Origin: Cytophagaceae bacterium
Lineage (GTDB): Bacteria > Bacteroidota > Bacteroidia > Cytophagales > Spirosomataceae
NCBI GenBank assembly: GCA_016722655.1
Contig: JADKIR010000005.1
Coordinates: forward strand, 62,001-126,000
Length of the DNA stretch: 64,000 nt
Direction: 5' to 3'
Numbering within the stretch: position 1 is the first letter of the stretch; each line of letters starts with the position of its first letter. Below the pieces are notes generated by a model. It was not told the DNA's origin. It worked only from the letters and a program-made list of their open reading frames with translations, and searched no databases. Shown in pieces: positions 26,806 to 34,629 of this stretch. Made by a program: the position numbers and the translations under genes.

Positions 26806-29616
26806 TTAAATCACCACATTGACGATTCTCTTAGGCACCACGATGATTTTCTTTAAAGGTTTGCCTTCCATCCACTTGATTACCTGCTCGTTGGAAAGGA
26901 CAGCCTTTTCGATATCTTCTTTGCTCATATCAGCCGGGAAATTAAGATTGACTCTCACTTTTCCGTTTACTTGCACAGGATATTCAAAGCTATCTTCTAC
27001 CAAAAATTCAGGATTCCATTGAGGGAATTGCTGCAATGTGATGCTTTCAGTGTTTCCGGTCAGGCTCCAGAGCTCTTCTGCAATATGCGGAGCATATGAT
27101 GAAATAATGACCAATAAGTCGCTCAAAATGGCCTTTTTATGGCATTTCAAATCTGTCAATTCATTTACACAAATCATGAAAGTACTGACCGAAGTGTTGA
27201 AAGAGAAGTTTTCTACATCTTCTTCTACCTTTTTGATGGTTTTGTGTAACGATTTTAATTCCTCTTTAGTCGGTTCAGCATCTGAAACTAAATATTTGCC
27301 ATTTTGGTCAAAAAATAACCTCCAGAATTTCCTTAAAAAGCGGTTGGTACCTTCAATCCCCCTTGTATCCCATGGTTTTGACTCGGTCAATGGACCCAAA
27401 AACATTTCATACAACCTCAAAGTATCCGCACCATATCTTTCTACCAAATCATCTGGATTAACAACATTGTATTTTGATTTGGACATTTTTTCAACTTCCG
27501 AGCCACAAACATATTTTCCATCTTCAAGAATAAATTGAGGATCATCGCCAATATCATTTCTGGTGTTTTTGAATTTTTCCAAATCCAAAACATCATTATC
27601 TACGATATTTACATCTACATGAAGTTTTACGGTTTCGTATTGATCTTTTAAGCCAAACGAAACAAAAGTAGGCTTTTCTGCATCTTTCAATCGATACACA
27701 AAATTGCTTCTTCCCTGAATCATCCCCTGATTAATCAGTTTTTTGGCAAATTCTTCTTCCTGCACATGACCCAGATCTTTCAAAACTTTATTCCAGAACC
27801 GGCTGTACAAAAGGTGTCCTGTTGCATGCTCAGTACCACCCAGATACAAATCAATATCTTTCCAATAGTCAATGGCTTCTTTTGAAGCAAAGGCATCAGA
27901 ATTATTTGCATCCATATATCTGAACCAATACCAGCTACTTCCCGCCCAGCCGGGCATAGTGCTCATTTCCAGTGGATAAACCTCTGAAGAACCTTCTGGT
28001 GAATAAGTCCAGTTTTTAGCTCGTCCCAAAGGTGGCTCGCCGGTTTCGGTCGGTTGGTATTTGTCAATTTCAGGCAAAATCAATGGCAAATCCTTTTTAT
28101 CTACCAAATGTGGAATATCTCTGCCTTCAGCATTTTTCTTGAAATAAACCGGGACGGGCTCACCCCAGTATCTTTGTCTGGCAAAAACCGCATCTCTCAG
28201 ACGGAAATTAACTTTGCCTTTTCCGATACCGTTTGCTTCCAGATATTCAATCAATTTGGCGGTACCTTCTTTATAGCCCAGACCATTGATCATTCCCGAA
28301 TTGATATATTTCCCCTCTTTGGTAGGATCAGCCTGAGTTTCTAAGTTTTGTTGGGCATCAAGTATTTGCGGTTTACCAAGACCAAAATGTTCAGCAAAAT
28401 TCCAGTCACGTTGGTCACCTGAAGGCACGGCCATCACTGCACCGGTTCCGTATCCCGCCAACACGTAATCTGCAATCCAAATCGGCACTCTTTCACCATT
28501 GAACGGATTGATACAATACGAACCTGTAAATGCCCCGGAAACCGTTTTTACATCGGCTACACGATCCAATTCTGAGCGTTTTTGGGTTTCGGTGATGTAA
28601 TTTTCGATATCAGATACCTGACTTTCGGTGGTCAATTCGGCAACCCATTCATGCTCAGGAGCCAAAACCAGGAATGTCACGCCATAAATGGTGTCAATTC
28701 TCGTGGTAAAGACCTCAATTTTTTTGTCAGAATTCTCAACGGCAAATTTCACTGAAGCACCATTAGAGCGGCCAATCCAGTTGCGTTGCTGGTCTTTCAA
28801 TGATTCTGACCAATCTATGGTTTCGAGTCCGTTTATCAATCTGTCGGCATAGGCGGTGATACGCATCATCCACTGACTCATTTTTTTCTGAATCACCGGA
28901 TAACCCCCACGCTCCGAAACGCCATCTTTTACTTCATCATTGGATAATACCATACCCAACTCGGGGCAGAAATTCACCACAGACTCGGCTAAATATGTCA
29001 GACGATAATCCAAAGAAACTTCATATTGTTTTTCGGCAGACCAGCTATTCCATTCTTCAGCCGTAAATGTGGGTAAATCTTCTTCGCAGGCAGCTTTGGC
29101 GGCTTTTGAACCCCCTTTTGAGAATAAGTCAAAAAGTGTTTCTATTTTCTCTGCCTTGTCGGTTTCTTTATTGTACCAGGCATTGAAAAGCTCCATAAAT
29201 ATCCATTGGGTCCATTTGTAGTAGGAGGGATCCGAAGTTCTTACTTCTCGTGACCAGTCATAGCAAAAACCAATGTTTTTGAGCTGTTTGATATAGGTCT
29301 CAATGTTCTTTTCGGTCGTAATGGCAGGATGTTGCCCGGTCTGAATGGCGTATTGCTCAGCAGGCAAACCAAATGAGTCAAATCCCATCGGATGCAATAC
29401 ATTGAAGCCCTTAAGTTTTTTGTATCTGGAATATATATCAGAAGCGATGTATCCGAGAGGGTGACCAACGTGCAATCCAGCACCTGAAGGGTAAGGAAAC
29501 ATGTCTAACACATAACATTTTGGTTTTGCGGTGTCGATTTCAACTTTATTGGTCTGATTTTCTTCCCAATATTGCTGCCATTTTTTTTCTATTTCCCGGT
29601 GTCTGTACTCTGCCAT
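26806..29616 (-). CDS. leuS: Leucine--tRNA ligase
   Basis: A 936-residue class I aminoacyl-tRNA synthetase. The HIGH-like motif is HVGH (49-52, in SGAGLHVGHPLGYIASDI), the KMSKS motif is at about 708-712 (EKMSKSKYNVVNP), the editing domain lies in between (e.g. VFTTRIDTIYGVTFLVLAPE, residues about 300-325), and the anticodon-binding domain is at the end. Length is somewhat above the 860 residues of E. coli LeuRS, which is normal for Bacteroidetes. A TATTTTTG box on the minus strand at 29650-29643 is a plausible -7 element. Confidence 0.98.
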   Translation of the reverse strand: MAEYRHREIEKKWQQYWEENQTNKVEIDTAKPKCYVLDMFPYPSGAGLHVGHPLGYIASDIYSRYKKLKGFNVLHPMGFDSFGLPAEQYAIQTGQHPAITTEKNIETYIKQLKNIGFCYDWSREVRTSDPSYYKWTQWIFMELFNAWYNKETDKAEKIETLFDLFSKGGSKAAKAACEEDLPTFTAEEWNSWSAEKQYEVSLDYRLTYLAESVVNFCPELGMVLSNDEVKDGVSERGGYPVIQKKMSQWMMRITAYADRLINGLETIDWSESLKDQQRNWIGRSNGASVKFAVENSDKKIEVFTTRIDTIYGVTFLVLAPEHEWVAELTTESQVSDIENYITETQKRSELDRVADVKTVSGAFTGSYCINPFNGERVPIWIADYVLAGYGTGAVMAVPSGDQRDWNFAEHFGLGKPQILDAQQNLETQADPTKEGKYINSGMINGLGYKEGTAKLIEYLEANGIGKGKVNFRLRDAVFARQRYWGEPVPVYFKKNAEGRDIPHLVDKKDLPLILPEIDKYQPTETGEPPLGRAKNWTYSPEGSSEVYPLEMSTMPGWAGSSWYWFRYMDANNSDAFASKEAIDYWKDIDLYLGGTEHATGHLLYSRFWNKVLKDLGHVQEEEFAKKLINQGMIQGRSNFVYRLKDAEKPTFVSFGLKDQYETVKLHVDVNIVDNDVLDLEKFKNTRNDIGDDPQFILEDGKYVCGSEVEKMSKSKYNVVNPDDLVERYGADTLRLYEMFLGPLTESKPWDTRGIEGTNRFLRKFWRLFFDQNGKYLVSDAEPTKEELKSLHKTIKKVEEDVENFSFNTSVSTFMICVNELTDLKCHKKAILSDLLVIISSYAPHIAEELWSLTGNTESITLQQFPQWNPEFLVEDSFEYPVQVNGKVRVNLNFPADMSKEDIEKAVLSNEQVIKWMEGKPLKKIIVVPKRIVNVVI

Positions 29617-29802
29617 TCTTGCGTTTTATCTAAAAATTTCCGCAAAAATAGCGATTTTTGATGGAAAAATGTTACTTTGGTTAAATGTAATTCGAGCTCT
29701 TTATTTCAGATTATTTTGGTTGTGTTCTTTAAGATTATTGAAGTAAATTTATTTAAAATCAGATAATATGGTAAATTTTGTAATTTTGTAAAAAAGAAAA
29801 AA

Positions 29803-30027
29803 ATGAGTAATAATTTAAAAACACCTTTGAACCAAGCTCAGATGATGGTATTGCAGGTAGTAAATGAGCAATACAATGAAACTGATTTAGCTGAATTGAG
29901 ACAGTTGTTAATAGATTTTAATCATAAAAAAATGCAAAAAAACCTTGATAAAACTGTTGAAGAAAAAGCTTATACTTTTCAAGATTTCGAAAAAATTTTG
30001 AAAGGACACGCAAGAAATTCACGCTAA
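29803..30027 (+). CDS. Putative antitoxin of a PIN-type toxin-antitoxin pair
   Basis: A 74-residue protein with predicted helical content and a charged, Lys-rich C-terminus (VEEKAYTFQDFEKILKGHARN). It resembles small antitoxins placed before PIN toxins in Bacteroidetes. It ends 1 base before the PIN gene start. A TAATTTTG element at 29781-29788, 15 bases before the ATG, matches the -7 consensus. The assignment rests mainly on its position. Confidence 0.7.
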   Translation: MSNNLKTPLNQAQMMVLQVVNEQYNETDLAELRQLLIDFNHKKMQKNLDKTVEEKAYTFQDFEKILKGHARNSR

Positions 30028-30028
30028 A

Positions 30029-30442
30029 ATGCTCAGAATTGTATTAGATACCAACGTTTTAGTTGCAAGTATTTCTCAGAAATCTCCTTTTTATTGGGTT
30101 TGGGAAGCATTTGTCCATGGAAAATACCAACTTTGTATTACTACCGAAATTTTAGATGAATATGCTGAAATAATTGAGCGTTATTTTTCAGTTTTGGATG
30201 CAGAAAACACGCTTAATCAAATAATGCTTAGTCAAAATATTATTCAAATTGTCAGGTATTATGAATGGAACGCAATAACTAAAGATCCTGACGATAATAA
30301 ATTTTTTGATTGTGCTGTTGCAGCAAATGCCCATTTTATCGTTTCTGAAGACAAGCATTTTAATGTTTTGACTAAAATTTCATTTCCAAAAGTAAATAGA
30401 ATAAAAACAGAAGATTTTAAAAAATTGATTGAAATTGAATAG
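30029..30442 (+). CDS. PIN-domain toxin (putative toxin-antitoxin RNase)
   Basis: A 137-residue PIN-domain protein. The acidic active-site residues are visible: Asp7 in IVLDTNVLVAS, Glu in TTEILDEYAEII, and the DPDDNKFFDCAVAANAHFIVSEDKHF motif with the last aspartates. PIN toxins are Mg-dependent RNases inhibited by a bound antitoxin. The typical 'putative toxin component, PIN family' layout is met. One base separates it from the antitoxin gene, so they are co-expressed. Confidence 0.85.
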   Translation: MLRIVLDTNVLVASISQKSPFYWVWEAFVHGKYQLCITTEILDEYAEIIERYFSVLDAENTLNQIMLSQNIIQIVRYYEWNAITKDPDDNKFFDCAVAANAHFIVSEDKHFNVLTKISFPKVNRIKTEDFKKLIEIE

Positions 30443-30539
30443 ACTTGGTTTTGTGAAAAAAACCAGGATAATTTTATAGTTTCAATTTTTTGATTTTTTT
30501 TAAATAGCTTTTAGTTGATTTTCAAAATTGTTTTAAAAA

Positions 30540-30880
30540 CTACTTCTTTTTCAACTCTTCCTCCAGTTTCCTGATCTTAAATTTTTGTAGTTCAATGATT
30601 TCCAAAAGTTGTTCTACGTTTTTGTCAAGTCCATAAACTTCTTCCGGTTCATTCAAAATATTTGGTTCTGAAGTATTTAGCATTTGACCACGGCCAGTGA
30701 TAAGCCAAATCGGGTTAAGGTCGGGGAATAATTTGCAGATTTTGGCTATTTTATCACTACCAATTTCTTTGCTGTATTTGATGGCACGGGAAATGGTACC
30801 ATTGCCTATTTCCAGAATAGTTTCAAACTTCCTTATGCTAAAATTTTATAAACTATGAATTCTTTTAATCTTTCGAGCAT
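30540..30880 (-). pseudogene. Phage-type helix-turn-helix regulator, disrupted by a frameshift
   Basis: On the minus strand an ATG at 30880 begins MLERLKEFIVYKI and stops after 15 codons. One frame over, with one extra T in the run at 30843-30840, it continues FSIRKFETILEIGNGTISRA, then LFPDLNPIWLITGRGQML, and ends in a coiled-coil tail (EQLLEIIELQKFKIRKLEEE) at a stop at 30542-30540. This is the pattern of a small CI-like HTH repressor frequent in Bacteroidetes phages and accessory islands (restored length 113 residues). No start codon allows the downstream frame alone to include the HTH. It lies divergent to a small ORF pair, like a repressor/Cro-type switch. Confidence 0.75.
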
Positions 30881-30964
30881 GAAATAATGAAAAAAATCTA
30901 CAAAATGTTATTTTTGTAGAATAAAGTCTATATATTTATCAGATATTAACTACTTACTACTACA

Positions 30965-31174
30965 ATGAAACAAAAGTACAATACTTCCACAAAAAGAAAC
31001 TTAAGATTTGAGGAAAAATTCACGAGAGGAGATTTGATGAAAATAAAAATAATGAGTGGCAAAAGCTACGACACAGTGAGGAAAACTCTAATTTATCAAA
31101 CGCTTCATAACCAGGAAGTCATAGAAGCTGCTAAAACGATAATTGAATTCAATAAAAAAATATTTACAAAATAA
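30965..31174 (+). CDS. Small putative DNA-binding protein
   Basis: A 69-residue basic protein. The middle (GDLMKIKIMSGKSYDTVRKTL) looks like a short helix-turn-helix followed by HNQEVIEAAKTIIEFNKKI, a pattern seen in small DNA-binding proteins of Bacteroidetes phages and mobile islands. It is divergent from the broken repressor and overlaps the next ORF (TAATG). Function not recognised beyond this resemblance. Confidence 0.6.
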   Translation: MKQKYNTSTKRNLRFEEKFTRGDLMKIKIMSGKSYDTVRKTLIYQTLHNQEVIEAAKTIIEFNKKIFTK

Positions 31175-31368
31175 TGCTACTAGATTTAAACACATTCAGA
31201 CAGTTTTGGTTTGGAACGAACTCTTCAAGTAATAAAGACGAAATTGAACAATTAAAAGAACAATTGTACAACTACAAAAGGCTATTTGAAGCTTCGGAAA
31301 ATGAAAGGGAATTGTTGATGAAAAAATTAATTGACCTCGAAAAAAACAAAAACACCTCCAATTATTGA
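31174..31368 (+). CDS. Small coiled-coil protein of unknown function
   Basis: A 64-residue protein whose residues about 20-60 form a heptad-like coiled coil (DEIEQLKEQLYNYKRLFEAS, then ELLMKKLIDLEK). Its ATG overlaps the stop of the preceding 69-residue ORF, so translation is coupled. Its stop lies inside the following terminator stem. No family recognised. Confidence 0.55.
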   Translation: MLLDLNTFRQFWFGTNSSSNKDEIEQLKEQLYNYKRLFEASENERELLMKKLIDLEKNKNTSNY

Positions 31369-31384
31369 ATTGAAGGTGTTTTTT
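31351..31384. terminator. Bidirectional terminator
   Basis: A 13-bp stem with one mismatch (AACACCTCCAATT at 31351-31363, AATTGAAGGTGTT at 31368-31380) and a 4-base loop, A-rich on one side and T-rich on the other. It lies between the small ORF pair and the convergent MFS gene. Confidence 0.75.
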
Positions 31385-31395
31385 AGAAATTATAA

Positions 31396-32754
31396 CTATT
31401 TCGCTTCTTCTTTATCTTCCACAAATTGGACACTAAAAGCCGCAAGCAAGAAACATATACCTCCAAAGATTAATGAATATATAGCGTGGTCATTAAACAG
31501 ATATTTTACAAAAAGCCCTCCCACCAATGCATTCAGGATTTGGGGAATGGTGATGAAAAGGTTAAAAATACCCATGTAAACCCCAATTTTTTGTACTGGT
31601 AATGCACCACCCAAAATGGCATATGGCATAGCCAAAATACTTCCCCATGCCATGCCGACACCTACCATTGACACAATCAAAAACTCAGGATTTGGAGCAA
31701 AATATATAGAAATCAAACCGATAGCTCCGGCAACCAATGAAAATGCATGAGTTTTTTTACGGCCAATTTTCGCAGCAAGCTTAGGCAAAATGAAAGCATA
31801 GATAGCAGAAACTCCATTATAAACCCCAAAAATTATTCCTACCCAGTCACCGGCTTTGTTAAACATCACGGAGGAATGGTCGTCGGTTGGTAGCCCATAA
31901 ATATGCTGTGCAACCGCAGAAGTGGTATAAACCCACATACTAAACAAGCCAAACCAGGAGAAAAACTGAACAAGGCCCAATTGTTTCATTGTTTTAGGCA
32001 TGGCGATAATATCTGCTAAAATATTAGATTTCGGAGCCGAAGATTCATGTTCATCGCCATATGCTTTCAACTCTTCAGGTGAATATTCAGAAGTAGTAGA
32101 AATGGTCCAGATAATACTACCCAATAACACCACACCACCGATAATAAACGACCAGATTACATTTTGAGGCACTTGTCCGGCGGCAGTTTCCTGATTCATA
32201 CCCAGCCAATTGGTCAATGCATAAGGAAGCCATGAGCCGACTACAGCACCAATTCCTATCAGGACTGTTTGAATAGAATATCCTCTGGTTCTTTGCTCTG
32301 AATTTAGTTTATCCGCCACCAAAGCTCTGAAGGGTTCCATGGCTACATTAAATGAGGCATCCATTATCATCAAAAAACCTGCTCCAAACCATAGAGCGGG
32401 CAAATATTTCGTAAAACTTCCGGCATTGGGCATCATAAACAAGCCTATTGCGGCCAATACCGCTCCAACCAGAAAGAATGGGCGTCTTCTGCCAAGTTTA
32501 GTCCAGGTGCCATCGCTCCATTTTCCTATGATGGGTTGCACAATCATACCTGTAAGGGGTGCCACGATCCAAAACCAGGAAAGCTCGTGCACATCGGCCC
32601 CAAAATTCATTAAAATACGGCTTGCATTACCATTTTGTAGTGCAAAACCCATCTGAATTCCGAGGAATCCCAGACTCATATTCCAGATTGAAGAAGTTGA
32701 AAGAGCCGGTTTGTTATTTTTTTTTGAAGAATTAATCTGTCCTCCTGATGCCAT
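31396..32754 (-). CDS. MFS transporter, probably for maltose or maltodextrin
   Basis: A 452-residue major facilitator with about 12 helices. The loop motif GKWSDGTWTKLGRRRPFFLVGA (about 75-96) and the following architecture resemble the SLC45/GPH-like sugar transporters found in Bacteroidetes starch loci. It starts 19 bases after the stop of the GH13 gene on the same strand, so it forms an operon with it and faces the divergent GH13-pgmB-GH65 genes. Inner-membrane import of maltose or short maltodextrins is the inferred role. Confidence 0.9.
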   Translation of the reverse strand: MASGGQINSSKKNNKPALSTSSIWNMSLGFLGIQMGFALQNGNASRILMNFGADVHELSWFWIVAPLTGMIVQPIIGKWSDGTWTKLGRRRPFFLVGAVLAAIGLFMMPNAGSFTKYLPALWFGAGFLMIMDASFNVAMEPFRALVADKLNSEQRTRGYSIQTVLIGIGAVVGSWLPYALTNWLGMNQETAAGQVPQNVIWSFIIGGVVLLGSIIWTISTTSEYSPEELKAYGDEHESSAPKSNILADIIAMPKTMKQLGLVQFFSWFGLFSMWVYTTSAVAQHIYGLPTDDHSSVMFNKAGDWVGIIFGVYNGVSAIYAFILPKLAAKIGRKKTHAFSLVAGAIGLISIYFAPNPEFLIVSMVGVGMAWGSILAMPYAILGGALPVQKIGVYMGIFNLFITIPQILNALVGGLFVKYLFNDHAIYSLIFGGICFLLAAFSVQFVEDKEEAK

Positions 32755-32773
32755 TGTATTTAAGGTTTAAGTA

Positions 32774-34537
32774 TTATTTAAGTTCGAATATTTTAAATGA
32801 ATTAGGGGCTACCGAAATAGATTCCAATTTTACATCCTCTGAATTAATTTTAATCCGATGTTTTTCCTTCCCTTCAAATTTTTGGGTGGCCTTGATTACC
32901 TTTTTTCCCGGAAAACTTACTGTCAACAAATCAACCGGAAGTCTTATCTCAGAATTTAAAGTATTGTTTTTGTCAAAATTATAAACAAAAAGTAGCATTT
33001 GACCCTGAATAAATCTCAGATAAGCATAGGTTTTATTTGGGTTATATTCCTGATTATTGTTTAAGTATTGTAAATCATGGAATTCACCATAGGCGATGGC
33101 TACATTGGATAATGAAAAATAAAGGGTTTTTTTATAAAAATCACGAATAGCCTTTTGTTCAGGTTTTAAGTTTTTAATCTCAAATTTACCATCTGAAATC
33201 CAGTCTTGTAGCTCAGGCAAACCCCAGAAATCAAAAATGGTGGTTCGGCCGTCATTTCCCTGAAAACCTTCGGCTTTGTCGGGTTTTACACCTAATTCTT
33301 GCCCAAAATATACCATCACCGGACCGGTATGTAGCGTAGCTGACAGCATCCAGGCAGCAAAGGCAGACTCTGGATTTTTTCCAAAAAAGTCGGAAGCAAT
33401 CCGGTGCTCATCATGATTTTCAAGAAAACGCAACATGTGATTGGCAAAGTCGCCCGATTCTTTTTGCCATACATTCGTGATATCCATGGCATTTCCATGA
33501 CCTTCAATCAACCTTCTCAAAGCATCATAGAGACCTACTTTGTCATATAGATAGTCAAATTTTCCATTAAAAATATAATTGGCGTACTCTCCGGGATTAT
33601 AGATTTCTGCAATGAAAATCGTATTTGGGTATTTTGCTTTAATTTTTGGAATGACCCAGCCCCAAAATTCCACAGGCACCATTTCGGCCATATCACATCT
33701 GAAGCCATCCACGCCTTTTTTACTCCAATATTCCAGAATTTCATACATTTTATTCCAGGTATCAGGAATCGGGTTAAAATGCCTGCTACGATTATCAAGG
33801 TAATCAACACCATAATTGAGTTTTATGGTTTCAAACCAGTCATTGATATTGGGTTGAGCTGAGAAAACATCATTTCCGGTGGCTTTTGCAGGGTTTTCGG
33901 TGTAATTTTCAGAAAACTCAACAGGAGGTTTTATGTCTGAAGGTAGCTGAAGGGCATCTTTCAGATAATAAAAATTATTCTGATTCGAAAAACTACCAGA
34001 TTTTTCATCTTTTTCGCCAAAATCCTGAATTCCTTCCGGCTTTACATCTGATTTGTATTGACGAGCTACATGGTTAGGAACAAAATCAATAAGCACCTGA
34101 AGTCCAAGGTCATGGGTTCTTTTTACCAAAGCCTCAAATTCTTTCATTCTTTCATTGACATTGCTCGCAAGATAAGGATTCACATCATAATAATCTTTGA
34201 TGGCGTAAGGCGAGCCCGCTATTCCCTTTACAACTTGAGGGTGATCGGCTTTAATTCCAAATTCACTAAAGTCAGTCATGGTCGCGTGTTCTATCACACC
34301 GGTGTACCAAATGTGGCTGGCTCCCAACTCCCGTAAAGACTTCAGAGCATTTTCGTTAATATCAGAAAATTTGGTCGTACCATTTTGCTGAAGTGTGCCA
34401 TTAAAATTATTCGATACGTTTTGATTAGCAAATAATCGTGTAAAGATCTGATAAACAACAATTTTGTCCTGCCTCTGTGCCACTGCCAAGTTCATAATAA
34501 GGGTAATAAAAAGAAACGTAGTTATTTTAAATTTCAT
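32774..34537 (-). CDS. GH13 alpha-amylase family enzyme, exported
   Basis: A 587-residue glycoside hydrolase with signal peptide (1-18, IMNLAVAQ). The catalytic triad of the (beta/alpha)8 barrel is intact: nucleophile Asp282 (GVDGFRCDMAEMVP), acid/base Glu311 (IFIAEIYNPGEY) and Asp376 (LENHDEHRIAS); conserved region I is DFVPNHVARQY. Acts on alpha-1,4-glucans in the periplasm or on the surface. ATG 34537 is chosen because it begins the signal peptide; the open frame extends 30 codons further upstream without one. First gene of an operon with the MFS transporter. Confidence 0.94.
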   Translation of the reverse strand: MKFKITTFLFITLIMNLAVAQRQDKIVVYQIFTRLFANQNVSNNFNGTLQQNGTTKFSDINENALKSLRELGASHIWYTGVIEHATMTDFSEFGIKADHPQVVKGIAGSPYAIKDYYDVNPYLASNVNERMKEFEALVKRTHDLGLQVLIDFVPNHVARQYKSDVKPEGIQDFGEKDEKSGSFSNQNNFYYLKDALQLPSDIKPPVEFSENYTENPAKATGNDVFSAQPNINDWFETIKLNYGVDYLDNRSRHFNPIPDTWNKMYEILEYWSKKGVDGFRCDMAEMVPVEFWGWVIPKIKAKYPNTIFIAEIYNPGEYANYIFNGKFDYLYDKVGLYDALRRLIEGHGNAMDITNVWQKESGDFANHMLRFLENHDEHRIASDFFGKNPESAFAAWMLSATLHTGPVMVYFGQELGVKPDKAEGFQGNDGRTTIFDFWGLPELQDWISDGKFEIKNLKPEQKAIRDFYKKTLYFSLSNVAIAYGEFHDLQYLNNNQEYNPNKTYAYLRFIQGQMLLFVYNFDKNNTLNSEIRLPVDLLTVSFPGKKVIKATQKFEGKEKHRIKINSEDVKLESISVAPNSFKIFELK

Positions 34538-34557
34538 ATGGTGTAAAGTATTCTGTT

Positions 34558-34565
34558 CAAAGGTA
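34558..34565 (-). promoter_or_regulatory. Possible -7 box for the GH13/MFS operon
   Basis: TACCTTTG on the minus strand matches the Bacteroidetes -7 consensus TAnnTTTG and ends 20 bases before the ATG at 34537. No TTG is seen at the expected distance upstream, so support is partial. Confidence 0.35.
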
Positions 34566-34629
34566 AAAATGTTTTTTCTATGAAAAAAAACTCTAAATGC
34601 TTTATTTTGTAAAAAATACTTTAACAAAA

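Noticed and set aside
27038..27538. A 166-codon open frame on the + strand inside leuS
   Set aside because: It is antisense to a fully conserved leuS and has no recognisable domain or promoter.
30443..30475. Terminator-like hairpin after the PIN toxin gene
   Set aside because: CTTGGTTTT can pair with AAAACCAGG only with a bulge, and there is no T run after it.
34538..34627. N-terminal extension of the GH13 enzyme from an ATG at 34627
   Set aside because: The extension has no signal features and crosses into the divergent promoter; MKFKITTFLF at 34537 begins a proper signal peptide.
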